A stretch of 64,000 nucleotides of DNA from JBFHIJ01 sp963678775. GTDB lineage: Bacteria > Bacteroidota > Ignavibacteria > Kapaibacteriales > UBA2268. Under the pieces are notes generated by a model, which saw only the letters and a list, made by a program, of their open reading frames with translations, was not told the origin of the DNA and did not search any database. The stretch covers positions 682,001 through 746,000 of the forward strand of contig CAXXGR010000007.1 in the NCBI GenBank assembly GCA_963678775.2. The letters run 5' to 3'. The position numbers and the translations under genes are program-made. Shown here one piece after another: positions 26,824-35,436 of the stretch (positions are counted from its first letter, which is position 1; every line of letters starts with the position of its first letter).

Positions 26824-27804
26824 TTAAGCCATCAATGAGCAAATAGCTGCGACATTAACCATGTCATCAGTGCTGCATCCTCTTGAAAGGTCGCAATATG
26901 GTTTTTTCAAACCTTGTACTACCGGACCTACAGCTTCAGCACCAGCTAAGCGTTGAGTTAGTTTGTATCCTATATTACCTGCATTCAAGTCAGGAAATAT
27001 AAGCACATTCGCTTGACCTGCTACTTCTGAACCTGGGAATTTTTTAGCACCAATAGCCGGCACTAAAGCAGCATCTAATTGCATTTCACCATCCGCCGGG
27101 ATATGTGGTGCCTTTTCTTTTACTAATTTCGTAGCTTCCTGTACTTTTTCAACTAATTCGTGTGCAGCACTTCCATTAGTTGAAAAAGAAAGCATTGCCA
27201 CTTTTGGAGATTCGCCTGTAATAGCCTGGAAATTTGTAGCTGAGCTAATCGCTATATCGGCTAACTGTTTATAGTCAGGATTTGGATTAACCGCACAATC
27301 GCCAAAACAGTACATTTTATCAGGGAATGTCATGATAAAGAAGCTACTAACTACAGATATGCCTTTTGCCACTCCTACAGTATGAATAGCAGAACGCATT
27401 ACGTCACCTGTAGACGACACATTGCCGGCAACACATACATCTATTTTACCGGTTTCTAACAATAACCCACCAAAATAAAGTGGATCTTTTACTGTTTCTG
27501 TAGCCTGTTCTATTGTCATTCCTTTTTTCTTTCTCTTTTCAAATAATATTTCTGCAAATTCAGGGATTAAATCAGAATTTACAGGATTCATTATTTCTAT
27601 ACCTTCAAGAGAAAGGTTATTATTTTTAGCCATTGAAGCTATTTCTTCTTCGTTGCCCAAAAGGACAGGTCTTGCAATTTTTTCCTGAAGTAAAAAGACA
27701 GAAGCTTCTATTGAGCGTAAGTCATTACCATCAGGGAATGCTACTTTTGCATTTTTAGCTTTCGCTTTATTGCGTACATCATTTATAAATGGATTTGTTG
27801 CCAT
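26824..27804 (-). CDS. pta: Phosphate acetyltransferase
   Basis: Pta converts acetyl-CoA and phosphate to acetyl phosphate. The protein from the ATG at 27804 (preceded by GGAGAG, a strong ribosome binding site) has 326 residues and the catalytic domain only, the short Pta form. Signature stretches are VAFPDGNDLRSIEA (about 19-32), CVAGNVSSTGDVMRSAI near 115, FSTNGSAAHELVEKV near 212 and VLIFPDLNAGNIGYKL near 268. An in-frame start further upstream would overlap the end of ackA and is unlikely. It follows ackA by 23 nt, giving the classic acetate-forming pair that yields one ATP per acetyl-CoA. Confidence 0.95.
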   Translation of the reverse strand: MATNPFINDVRNKAKAKNAKVAFPDGNDLRSIEASVFLLQEKIARPVLLGNEEEIASMAKNNNLSLEGIEIMNPVNSDLIPEFAEILFEKRKKKGMTIEQATETVKDPLYFGGLLLETGKIDVCVAGNVSSTGDVMRSAIHTVGVAKGISVVSSFFIMTFPDKMYCFGDCAVNPNPDYKQLADIAISSATNFQAITGESPKVAMLSFSTNGSAAHELVEKVQEATKLVKEKAPHIPADGEMQLDAALVPAIGAKKFPGSEVAGQANVLIFPDLNAGNIGYKLTQRLAGAEAVGPVVQGLKKPYCDLSRGCSTDDMVNVAAICSLMA

Positions 27805-27827
27805 TTTTGTTCTCTCCATAGAATATT

Positions 27828-29069
27828 TTAGTGTAAAGGTGCACCCAAAACTACACGGCAAGTATCTCTTGCCAAAACTAATTCTTCATTAGTAGGGATA
27901 ACGTAAACTTCAATAGCGCTATCTTTAGCACTTATTTTCATTTCTTTACCACCTACAGCCTGTTTGTTTAATTTTGGATCTATTTTGATACCCATGTTTT
28001 GTAAGTCAGCGCAAATAGCTTCTCTCATTTCAGGAGCATTTTCACCTATACCTGCAGAGAAACATATAGCATCGCAACCGTTTAATTCAACTAAGTAAGC
28101 ACCAATATACTTTTTAACTCTATGCGCAAACATATCTAATGCCAATTTTGCTCTTCTGTCATTATGTTCAGCTACTTCTATTTCCAAATCACGCATATCG
28201 TTAGATAAACCTGAGATACCTAAAACACCAGAGCGTTTGTTAAGTATAGAAATAACTTCTTCTAAAGAAATACCTTCTTTATGTGCGATGAAATCTATGA
28301 TACCTGGATCCACATCGCCGGAGCGAGTACCCATAATCAAACCTTCTAGAGGAGTAAAGCCCATAGAAGTATCATAAGATTTGCCATTTTTAATACAGCA
28401 CAAAGAAGAACCATTACCTAAGTGACAAGTAATAATATTCGTATTTTCTCTGGTCTTGCCTGATATTTTTCTATAACCATAAGCAATATATCTGTGAGAA
28501 GTACCATGGAATCCATATTTTCTAATGCCATATCTTCTATAAAGCTGGTAAGGAATACCATATAGATAGTTTATTTCAGGCATTGTTGAATGGAATGCGG
28601 TATCAAAAACAGCTACTTGAGGAATATTCATTCCAAATACTTCTCTTGCAGCATTGATACCTTTAATATTAGGCGGGTTATGTAATGGAGCTAAATCTAT
28701 ACAATCTTCGATAGCTCTGATTACATCATCAGTTACAGCTACTGAACCGTTGAATTTTTCACCGCCATGCACTGTTCTATGTCCGATTGCATGAATATCT
28801 TCTAAACCATTAATACCAGGGATACTTGTTTCAGGATCTGTAATCCATTGGGTCACATAAAATATTGCAGCTTTGTGATCTCGTAAAGCCACAGCATTTT
28901 TAATTTTTTTATTACCTACTTTAAAAGTTACTACAGATTGACTTCCGATTCTTTCTACCAAACCTTTTGCAAGTGTTTTGTCTTCGCTTTTATCGATTTT
29001 TTCTAAATCAGTTTCAATAATTTGAAACTTCAATGAAGAACTACCGGTATTTAAAACAAGTATATTCAT
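27828..29069 (-). CDS. ackA: Acetate kinase
   Basis: AckA makes ATP and acetate from acetyl phosphate. The 413-residue protein has the ASKHA signatures NTGSSSLKFQII (about 7-18), GHRTVHGGEKF (near 97), VAVFDTAFHSTMP (near 150), CHLGNGSSLCCI (near 215) and MGTRSGDVDPG (near 245). It is of normal length, with no missing motif. It is first in the ackA-pta operon; a TATATTTG promoter box lies about 85 nt upstream of the ATG. Buk, a distant relative, is encoded 2 kb away on the same strand. Confidence 0.96.
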   Translation of the reverse strand: MNILVLNTGSSSLKFQIIETDLEKIDKSEDKTLAKGLVERIGSQSVVTFKVGNKKIKNAVALRDHKAAIFYVTQWITDPETSIPGINGLEDIHAIGHRTVHGGEKFNGSVAVTDDVIRAIEDCIDLAPLHNPPNIKGINAAREVFGMNIPQVAVFDTAFHSTMPEINYLYGIPYQLYRRYGIRKYGFHGTSHRYIAYGYRKISGKTRENTNIITCHLGNGSSLCCIKNGKSYDTSMGFTPLEGLIMGTRSGDVDPGIIDFIAHKEGISLEEVISILNKRSGVLGISGLSNDMRDLEIEVAEHNDRRAKLALDMFAHRVKKYIGAYLVELNGCDAICFSAGIGENAPEMREAICADLQNMGIKIDPKLNKQAVGGKEMKISAKDSAIEVYVIPTNEELVLARDTCRVVLGAPLH

Positions 29070-29150
29070 TGAGTTAGCCCATTAAATTATTTAAAAAATT
29101 GTGATGTTTTTATTCTGAGTGTGATATTCTATTATTGTTTTGAATGTTTA

Positions 29151-29158
29151 CAAATATA
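29151..29158 (-). promoter_or_regulatory. Putative -7 box for ackA-pta
   Basis: The reverse strand reads TATATTTG, fitting TAnnTTTG, 81 nt before the ackA ATG. No convincing -33 element. Confidence 0.4.
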
Positions 29159-29207
29159 GTTAGAAATCGTATATTTTACTAATATGCTAAGATATTTCTT
29201 AAAATCT

Positions 29208-30356
29208 TTAATTTTTCTTCACATATTTGATTACGCCCTCTCCCAACCAGTTTGCTATTGCCTGACGGTTATTTTTTTCTACTAAGCGTACTTGGTCTTT
29301 TGGGTTTTGTATATTGCCTAATTCTATGTAAACAGCTGTTGGTTTAGTATATTTGAGCATATATAAATTTCTTGTTGATACAGAGCCATCATAACCTCTT
29401 CCGGGTTGAGCAATCTTATATTTTTCTTCTATTGTTTCAAGCAATGTAGAAGCAAACTTTTCTCCTTCAGGACTGTTGGGATTATGATAGAAGAATACAT
29501 CAATTCTTTTTTCAGTTATCCTGGAATCAACATGCAATACTAACATATATTGATTTTTAAAACCATTTGCATAATTTTGATCGTATAACCTGTTTACTAT
29601 TTCTGCTCTTTTTCTAAGTCTGAAGATTTGGTCGTGAGAGATAGAATCGTTACCATAATAGTATTCGTCATTACTATTGTTAAGATATTTTATTTCTCGT
29701 ATGCCATCGTTTTTATCTTGCACTATCAAATAAACTTTAGCGGAATTCAGCATTAGTTCCCGTGCGAGTCTGAGTGTAATGTCATAGGCGTATTCGTCTT
29801 CATGCAATTCATTGCCGTTAGCATTTCCAATAGCTCCGGGATCTGGTCCACCATGCCCGGAAACAAGATAAAATATTTTTCCTGATAGTGAATTGCTGAT
29901 TGGCTCTATTGATTCAAAATCCTTACCAAAAAGGGGCTCTTTAATCTGCAAATTCAATTCATCAGTCTGCAAATTGAAATCAGGAACCCATAAAGTTAAA
30001 CTCTCTCTGTAATCTCCGGGTTTTATTCCTACTTTATATAGAGACAAATTCCATTCCTGTATTGACTTAGCATAGTCATAATCATTATTGCCAATTGTAG
30101 AACGAATGCTTTTACCGTTGTATTTGTACACACTAATTGGCATCTTATACAACTGATTTAAATAGAGAACTTTTTTTTGTCTATTTATTTGATCTTTGTT
30201 CAAATCTAAAAATTTTGATTCTATCTCGGTAGAATATGGAATTGAATACCTTTCTAAAAAAGTTCTTATACCATCACCCGGTTTTGGTGCTACCTCTAAC
30301 GATTCTTGACTAAACAAGAAAACTTGTGTAACTAAAAGGAGTATTATATATCTCAT
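29208..30356 (-). CDS. Exported N-acetylmuramoyl-L-alanine amidase
   Basis: The 382-residue product starts with a short signal peptide (MRYIILLLVTQVFLFSQ). The C-terminal half (about 158-380) is an Amidase_3 zinc domain: SGHGGPDPGAIG holds the first zinc His, a Glu in ELHEDEYAYD the second ligand, LVLHVDS the third ligand His, and AVYIELGNIQN the catalytic Glu. Such enzymes cut the bond between MurNAc and the stem peptide in the periplasm, for cell separation or wall turnover. The N-terminal half (about 20-155) contains a segment GDGIRTFLERYSI that looks like a degenerate LysM-like or structural domain of FCB amidases. It is a single gene, divergent from udg. Confidence 0.88.
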   Translation of the reverse strand: MRYIILLLVTQVFLFSQESLEVAPKPGDGIRTFLERYSIPYSTEIESKFLDLNKDQINRQKKVLYLNQLYKMPISVYKYNGKSIRSTIGNNDYDYAKSIQEWNLSLYKVGIKPGDYRESLTLWVPDFNLQTDELNLQIKEPLFGKDFESIEPISNSLSGKIFYLVSGHGGPDPGAIGNANGNELHEDEYAYDITLRLARELMLNSAKVYLIVQDKNDGIREIKYLNNSNDEYYYGNDSISHDQIFRLRKRAEIVNRLYDQNYANGFKNQYMLVLHVDSRITEKRIDVFFYHNPNSPEGEKFASTLLETIEEKYKIAQPGRGYDGSVSTRNLYMLKYTKPTAVYIELGNIQNPKDQVRLVEKNNRQAIANWLGEGVIKYVKKN

Positions 30357-30442
30357 AATGCTTTTGATTGTTATCCGAATGCGTAAATATAAAAAAATAT
30401 ATAGCTATTTAATATCTTTGTTGAAAAATATTTTGCTTTTCT

Positions 30443-30474
30443 TTTGTTAGTCTCTTGCAGAGACTTTATCTTTG
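30443..30474 (+). promoter_or_regulatory. Promoter of udg-ddl-pfkB-like operon with internal palindrome
   Basis: TTTG (30443-30446) and TATCTTTG (30467-30474) are 20 nt apart, a good Bacteroidota-type promoter ending 25 nt before the udg ATG. The spacer contains AGTCTC-TTGCA-GAGACT (30449-30465), a perfect 6-bp inverted repeat around 5 nt, placed where a bound repressor would block RNA polymerase. Confidence 0.55.
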
Positions 30475-30499
30475 TAAATTGCAAACTTAAAGAATAACT

Positions 30500-31342
30500 A
30501 TGAATATCTTAAAAAAAGTAGAAGATTATTTACAGTACGAATCTGAAGTTTTTGGAGATACTCTAAATCTACCAAAGATTGAAACTGTTGCTAATAGCTC
30601 TATAGCTCCGGAAGAAACTCAAAACGTTATTTTCCGTAAAGAGTCAATAGAAGAATCACAAATTACAACTTCTACTCAAGAAGTGAATATGAAAAATTCT
30701 AAAAATCTTATTTCTTCAGAATCCGTGACTACCGAAGCTAAGTTAAGTTCAGTAGCATCTGACTGGAAAGAGTCCGACAGCCTTGATATTTTATACTCTA
30801 AAATATCTGATTGCATGGAATGCGAACTTGGCAAAAATAGAAACAAATTTGTTTTTGGAGATGGAAATCACCATGCTGACATAATGGTGATTGGTGAAGC
30901 TCCCGGAGCAGACGAGGACGAACAAGGTATACCTTTTATCGGAAGAGCAGGCAAATTGCTTACCAAAATGCTGGAAGCAATTTTCTTTAAAAGAGAAGAT
31001 ATTTATATTGCAAACATTTGCAAATGCAGGCCTCCGGGCAATCGTAGACCAACTACAGCTGAAGTAGATTCATGTGAGCCTTATTTAAAAAAACAGATTG
31101 AGCTTATAAAACCTGTTTTTATTCTATCTTTAGGTCTAACTTCTGTAGACACTCTTCTAAAGAAAAAACACAAAATGGCTGACATTCGAGGCAATATCAT
31201 GGATTATCATGGTAGCAAAATGCTTGTTACTTATCATCCTGCAGCATTACTTAGAAATCCACAATGGAAAAAGGCAGCTTGGGAAGATTTGAAAAAACTA
31301 AGAATATTATATGACAACTACTTATTAAACGAAAAAAAATAG
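30500..31342 (+). CDS. udg: Uracil-DNA glycosylase, iron-sulfur family 4 type
   Basis: This enzyme removes uracil from DNA to start base excision repair. The catalytic domain spans about residues 95-275. The four cysteines expected for the [4Fe-4S] cluster are C105 and C108 (CMEC), one in CKCRPPGNRRP and one in SCEPYL. Motif A is GEAPGADEDEQGIPF and motif B is TYHPAALLR. The first 90 or so residues are Ser/Glu/Thr-rich, probably disordered, and unusual for the family, whose members normally begin near the CxxC. Its promoter holds a palindrome that could be a DNA-damage or other repressor site. It is followed 8 nt later by ddl. Confidence 0.93.
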   Translation: MNILKKVEDYLQYESEVFGDTLNLPKIETVANSSIAPEETQNVIFRKESIEESQITTSTQEVNMKNSKNLISSESVTTEAKLSSVASDWKESDSLDILYSKISDCMECELGKNRNKFVFGDGNHHADIMVIGEAPGADEDEQGIPFIGRAGKLLTKMLEAIFFKREDIYIANICKCRPPGNRRPTTAEVDSCEPYLKKQIELIKPVFILSLGLTSVDTLLKKKHKMADIRGNIMDYHGSKMLVTYHPAALLRNPQWKKAAWEDLKKLRILYDNYLLNEKK

Positions 31343-31350
31343 AGATAATT

Positions 31351-32376
31351 ATGAAAATTGCAGTTTTGTTTGGTGGACTTTCTACAGAAAGAGCTGTATC
31401 GCTTACAGGTGGTAAAGCAATAATTGATGCACTTAGAGAAAAAGGTCACGAAGTAAAAGGTATAGACCCAATTTACGGATGCGATTTGGACAAAGGAGAA
31501 TTACAACTGCAAGATACTTCCCTTGCCCCTGATGCACAAGCTTTAGTGAATATTTCTGAACGCAAATACGTCGAGTGTATTTCAGATGACTATTTTCAAG
31601 GAATTGATATTTGCTTTAACCTTCTTCATGGCTATCTTGGAGAAGACGGAAAGGTACAGGCTATTTTAGAATTGAATAAGATACCTTATACTGGCAGTGA
31701 TTCTCTGTCAAGCGGAATGGCAATGGACAAAACATTGTCAAAACAAATAATGGCTGCTAATAACGTACTTGTTCCTGAAGGACTAGTTCTTGCTCCTCAG
31801 CATGCCGATGATCATGATTTGCTAAAACAAATTAAAAATCACTTTGGTAAAAATTTAGTTATAAAACCTAATGATCAAGGCTCTACAATTGGTATTACTT
31901 TTATTAATGATGGAAATATTGAAGATATTAGTAATGGTATCAGAAATGCAGCTAAATATTCTAATATTATCATTTTAGAAAAATTTATTGAAGGTCGAGA
32001 GCTTACTGTAGGGATTGTTGGTAATCAAGTATTACCTGTCATTGAAATAAAACCTGATGGAGGCTATTATGACTACGAGCATAAATATACAAAGGGTAAA
32101 AGTAACTATGTTTGCCCGGCTGAATTACCACAGGATATTGCCGAATTTACTCAAAATATGGCAGAAGCAGCATACACTTCGCTAAAATGTTCAGGTTTTG
32201 GCAGAGTAGACTTTCGTCTAAATACTGATGGCCAGCCCATTGCTTTAGAAGTAAATACAGTACCCGGTTTTACTTCTACAAGTTTAGTCCCTATGGCTGC
32301 ACAAGCTTTAGGAATTAGTTTTGCTGATTTATGCGAACAAATTTGTAACTTAGGTATAAATAAGTGGAAAAAATAA
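31351..32376 (+). CDS. ddl: D-alanine--D-alanine ligase
   Basis: Ddl joins two D-Ala using ATP for the peptidoglycan stem peptide. The 341-residue protein starts MKIAVLFGGLSTERAVS, the family start with the catalytic Ser/Glu pair. It has HGYLGEDGKVQAILE (about 90-105), ATP-grasp residues VIKPNDQGSTIGI (about 170-182) and the end signatures GFGRVDFRLNTDG and EVNTVPGFTSTSLVP (about 300-315), where the Tyr/Phe-type omega loop residues suggest the D-Ala rather than the D-Lac class. It is part of the udg-ddl-pfkB-like transcript. Confidence 0.95.
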   Translation: MKIAVLFGGLSTERAVSLTGGKAIIDALREKGHEVKGIDPIYGCDLDKGELQLQDTSLAPDAQALVNISERKYVECISDDYFQGIDICFNLLHGYLGEDGKVQAILELNKIPYTGSDSLSSGMAMDKTLSKQIMAANNVLVPEGLVLAPQHADDHDLLKQIKNHFGKNLVIKPNDQGSTIGITFINDGNIEDISNGIRNAAKYSNIIILEKFIEGRELTVGIVGNQVLPVIEIKPDGGYYDYEHKYTKGKSNYVCPAELPQDIAEFTQNMAEAAYTSLKCSGFGRVDFRLNTDGQPIALEVNTVPGFTSTSLVPMAAQALGISFADLCEQICNLGINKWKK

Positions 32377-32378
32377 AA

Positions 32379-33362
32379 ATGAAAAATATACAACTTACAG
32401 GTATAGGAAGTGCCTTAGTAGACTTCCAATTTAAAGTGAAAGATTCAGAATTGGAAAATATGAATCTTAATAAAAGTGAAATGACTTTAGCTGACTCAGA
32501 TACTCAAACAAAGTTATTATCTACTTTTGAAAGTGACAAAGCTAACAAGTGTAGTGGAGGTTCGGCTGCTAATACCATTATTGCCTTTTCTCAGATGGGT
32601 GGCAAAGCTGGCTACATTACGAGATTGGGAGATGATATGCTCGGAAACTTTTATGCGTCTGAGTTTACAGATTTAAGAATCAAGCTCTCAGCAAAGCGCG
32701 ATGAAAATAATCCTACAGGCACTTGCTTAGTTTTTATTACTCCTGACTCTGAAAGAACAATGCAAACATGTTTGGCAGCATCTGCAAATTTTTCACCAGA
32801 AGAAGTAGATAAATCCCTTATAGAAGATTCGGAATGGATTTATATAGAAGGATATGCTCTGACTCAAGAAAATAGTTATAACGCAGTATTAAAAGCTATA
32901 AAACATGCTAAAGCTAATGATACTAAAGTAGCAATTACTTTTTCTGACGTCTTTATTACTGATATTTTTTACAAGCAACTCACGGAATGCGTAAAACAAG
33001 CAGACTTGATTTTCTGTAATGAAAACGAAGCTCTCAATTTTACAAAAACTGAAACAATAGAAGATGCTATAAAAAGTCTTTCAGGCACTATTAAATCATT
33101 TGTTATTACTTTAGGTTCTAACGGAGCAGTAGCTTATATAAAAGGTAATGAGTATAAAATTCCTTCTTACCCGGCAAATCTCCAAGATACGACAGGAGCC
33201 GGTGATATGTTTGCTGCAGGATTTTTATATGGTCTAATTGTTAAAAAAGATATAACATTTGCCGGTCATTTAGCATCTGCCACCGCTGCTGAAATAGTTA
33301 GTCAGCTTGGAGCCAGATATAATGACAATCTAAGAGATATTGTTAAAAGATTAATGGATTAA
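32379..33362 (+). CDS. PfkB-family sugar or nucleoside kinase (adenosine kinase-like)
   Basis: The protein has about 327 residues from the ATG at 32379, 2 nt after the ddl stop; a GTG at 32364 is an alternative that overlaps ddl. It is a ribokinase/PfkB-fold kinase: CSGGSAANTIIAFSQMGGKAG (about 55-75, the first PfkB signature) and QDTTGAGDMFAAGFLYGL (about 267-284) with the catalytic Asp of TGAGD and its anion hole. The N-terminal TGIGSALVDFQFKV and the NPTGTCLVFITPDSERTM stretch resemble adenosine kinase-like members common in Chlorobi, Bacteroidetes and alphaproteobacteria. The substrate is not certain: adenosine, ribose or another sugar. Confidence 0.9.
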   Translation: MKNIQLTGIGSALVDFQFKVKDSELENMNLNKSEMTLADSDTQTKLLSTFESDKANKCSGGSAANTIIAFSQMGGKAGYITRLGDDMLGNFYASEFTDLRIKLSAKRDENNPTGTCLVFITPDSERTMQTCLAASANFSPEEVDKSLIEDSEWIYIEGYALTQENSYNAVLKAIKHAKANDTKVAITFSDVFITDIFYKQLTECVKQADLIFCNENEALNFTKTETIEDAIKSLSGTIKSFVITLGSNGAVAYIKGNEYKIPSYPANLQDTTGAGDMFAAGFLYGLIVKKDITFAGHLASATAAEIVSQLGARYNDNLRDIVKRLMD

Positions 33363-33369
33363 GTATAAA

Positions 33370-34698
33370 ATGAAATTATACGTAATATTGCTTTCTTTCT
33401 TTCTTTCTGCGTCTGCTTTTTCACAAAGTGGAATGCATTTTGCCGAATTTGCCCATAAAATTGAGCCCTACTTCGACGAAGCTTTTATTAAAGATATTGA
33501 AATTCAATTGCCTCAAGGTGATAAATATACTATATGGGGTTGGGATGTTGGTGATTTTACTGGCGATGGTTATAACGATGTTGCTTTTGCAATTAAATTG
33601 GCTTCGGAAAGACACAAAAAAGTGCAGGCCTATCTTTTTGCCGACATAGAAGGCTATATGGTGAAAGTTGGAGAGTTCCCGTATGATTTCTTTGAAATAC
33701 CATTAGAAATTGGCGTAGTGATCAAAGATAATGCTTGCCTTATAACTAAAAAGAATAAGCAATTTGATTGGCTAATAAGAGGTTACAGATTTGAAAATGG
33801 AAGTCTGGTGCTGTTAGACGAGTTTCGTACTTTTCCTAAAGGGAAGTATACAATGGAACTTTATAATAATTACATATCACTTGAAAATTACGTAAAATTT
33901 ATCAATAGATCTACCTCCCAAGAATCATTTTATGCTGATTTCCTAACTATACCTTCTTACCCCCGTGGTAAACAGATTTATAAAGGCTATAATGACATAG
34001 CATTTTCTAATAGAGTGGATTATGTGCACAAAGGTGCTTATAACTGGGATGGAGCTGATGACTGCTCATTTGACGTAAAATCAGCTTATGATGATAATTA
34101 TTTATATTTTACTATTGATGTATATGATGATGAAATCGTTACGAAAAAATGCGATAGCTGCGAATGTGATTTGATAGAAGTTTGGTTTTACGCCGATAAA
34201 CTTATCGATGAGCAAAATAAATTTGAAACAGATTATCCTGATACACTTAATACTGCTTCCATAAAAAGTGAAGGTTTATTTTGTTTTAAAATTTATCCCG
34301 GCAATTTTGAAGATATTAAGAGTTATATTAAGCTCAGCACAACTGATGAGCTTGCAAAGTATCAGAATATAGCAGTGAAGGATATAAAGTCAGTTGCTTC
34401 TTTACTTCCGGGCGGTTATTCAATCAAGGTAAAGATACCTTTCATTGTATTAGGTTACCAGACCCCACCTATTGCCGAAAATGGATCAGCGTGTATGAAC
34501 TTATCTATTGTAGTACATGATTTGGACAATGAATTTAGACCGGATGTAAAAACAGAAATTGCTACTTCTGCATTTACGCCATTCAACCCTTTTACTTATG
34601 GCTGTCTGAAACTTATTCCAAATGATGCTTGGTATGGCAACAGTAATAATATTTACAAAGAAGATGTACTTAAATATTTAAACGAATATGGATTCTAA
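33370..34698 (+). CDS. Secreted protein with FG-GAP-like repeat and CBM9-like C-terminal domain
   Basis: I do not recognise the whole 442-residue protein. It has a signal peptide (MKLYVILLSFFLSASAFSQ). A calcium-type FG-GAP/VCBS-like motif, DVGDFTGDGYNDVAFA, lies near residues 58-73. The C-terminal part from about 205 reads like a family 9 carbohydrate-binding or DOMON-type beta-sandwich: AYNWDGADDCSFDVKSAYDD, then NYLYFTIDVYDDEI. A local cysteine cluster KKCDSCECDL (near 258) could bind a metal or form disulfides. No sorting domain is visible at the C-terminus, so it may be periplasmic or a lipid-independent outer membrane protein. It is the last gene of the udg operon, 7 nt after the kinase, before a terminator. 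Carbohydrate binding is an inference. Confidence 0.75.
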   Translation: MKLYVILLSFFLSASAFSQSGMHFAEFAHKIEPYFDEAFIKDIEIQLPQGDKYTIWGWDVGDFTGDGYNDVAFAIKLASERHKKVQAYLFADIEGYMVKVGEFPYDFFEIPLEIGVVIKDNACLITKKNKQFDWLIRGYRFENGSLVLLDEFRTFPKGKYTMELYNNYISLENYVKFINRSTSQESFYADFLTIPSYPRGKQIYKGYNDIAFSNRVDYVHKGAYNWDGADDCSFDVKSAYDDNYLYFTIDVYDDEIVTKKCDSCECDLIEVWFYADKLIDEQNKFETDYPDTLNTASIKSEGLFCFKIYPGNFEDIKSYIKLSTTDELAKYQNIAVKDIKSVASLLPGGYSIKVKIPFIVLGYQTPPIAENGSACMNLSIVVHDLDNEFRPDVKTEIATSAFTPFNPFTYGCLKLIPNDAWYGNSNNIYKEDVLKYLNEYGF

Positions 34699-34719
34699 AA
34701 ATATAATCTCTCTAATGAT

Positions 34720-34770
34720 AAGCAGTTAGATAAGAGTTTAAAAACTTAACTAACTGCTTTTTTTGTTTTT
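34720..34770 (+). terminator. Rho-independent terminator of the udg operon
   Basis: AAGCAGTTAG / CTAACTGCTT, 10 bp, around a 20-nt interval that can pair further, followed by TTTTTTG and TTTTT. It lies 22 nt after the stop codon. Confidence 0.8.
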
Positions 34771-34862
34771 ATCATATAGATAATTGTAGTTTTTAGGGTT
34801 TTTGAAAAATAAAAGCACTTTTTTATATATTATTTAAGCTTTATAATCGTTGAATTTAAGGT

Positions 34863-35084
34863 ATGAACATTAAAAATAAAAAAACCGATAATAGTTGGGT
34901 AGAATACTCTACTTTAGGATTTCAAATAGCCATATATATGGTATTAGGACTGTGGGCTGGTAGTGCAATAGACACCACAGATACTGAACCATTATGGACT
35001 ATAGTATTTTTACTATTTGGCATATTTTTAGGGATGTATAATTTTTTTCGAATAGTGTTGAAAAATAATAATAGAAAAAAATAA
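34863..35084 (+). CDS. AtpZ/AtpI-family small membrane protein of the ATP synthase operon
   Basis: The 73-residue protein has two hydrophobic helices (about 17-34 and 43-63) joined by an acidic loop with DTTDTEP. The pattern FQIAIYMVLGLWAGSAID and then FGIFLGMYNFFR is that of the AtpZ/AtpQ family, found at the start of ATP synthase operons and linked to F1Fo assembly or divalent ion handling. Position as the first gene before atpB supports the call. A 51-nt gap separates it from the next small membrane gene. Confidence 0.75.
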   Translation: MNIKNKKTDNSWVEYSTLGFQIAIYMVLGLWAGSAIDTTDTEPLWTIVFLLFGIFLGMYNFFRIVLKNNNRKK

Positions 35085-35135
35085 ATATATTGTTATATTA
35101 GCTAATACTAAAGCATTAATATAAATGGTCTGTAA

Positions 35136-35420
35136 ATGTCTGCTGTAATCGCAATAAGTATAGCATTGATAAACACCTTAGTGTCTTTATTGATAATTAA
35201 TAAATACATTAATAGTGATACAAAGGCTTTTAACAAAACAGTGTTTACTTCATTAATTGCTAGGTTTTTTATAGTATTGACTGTTTTTGGTGTCATATAT
35301 TACTATGCAGCAATAGACAAGTTCTTATTTCCAATATTTTTTTTAATAAGTCAATTTTTATGCATAATCATCGAAATATTATACATCAATATCCGTTTTA
35401 AGCAAAGATTTAACAACTAA
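35136..35420 (+). CDS. Small membrane protein, possibly AtpI-like, before atpB
   Basis: The 94-residue product has three hydrophobic segments (about 2-22, 36-58 and 63-82) and a positively charged end (RFKQRFNN). It occupies the place of AtpI (subunit I), the c-ring assembly helper, directly before atpB (16 nt). Sequence alone does not prove the family. Probably part of the ATP synthase operon. Confidence 0.6.
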   Translation: MSAVIAISIALINTLVSLLIINKYINSDTKAFNKTVFTSLIARFFIVLTVFGVIYYYAAIDKFLFPIFFLISQFLCIIIEILYINIRFKQRFNN

Positions 35421-35436
35421 CATATTTGGATTATTC

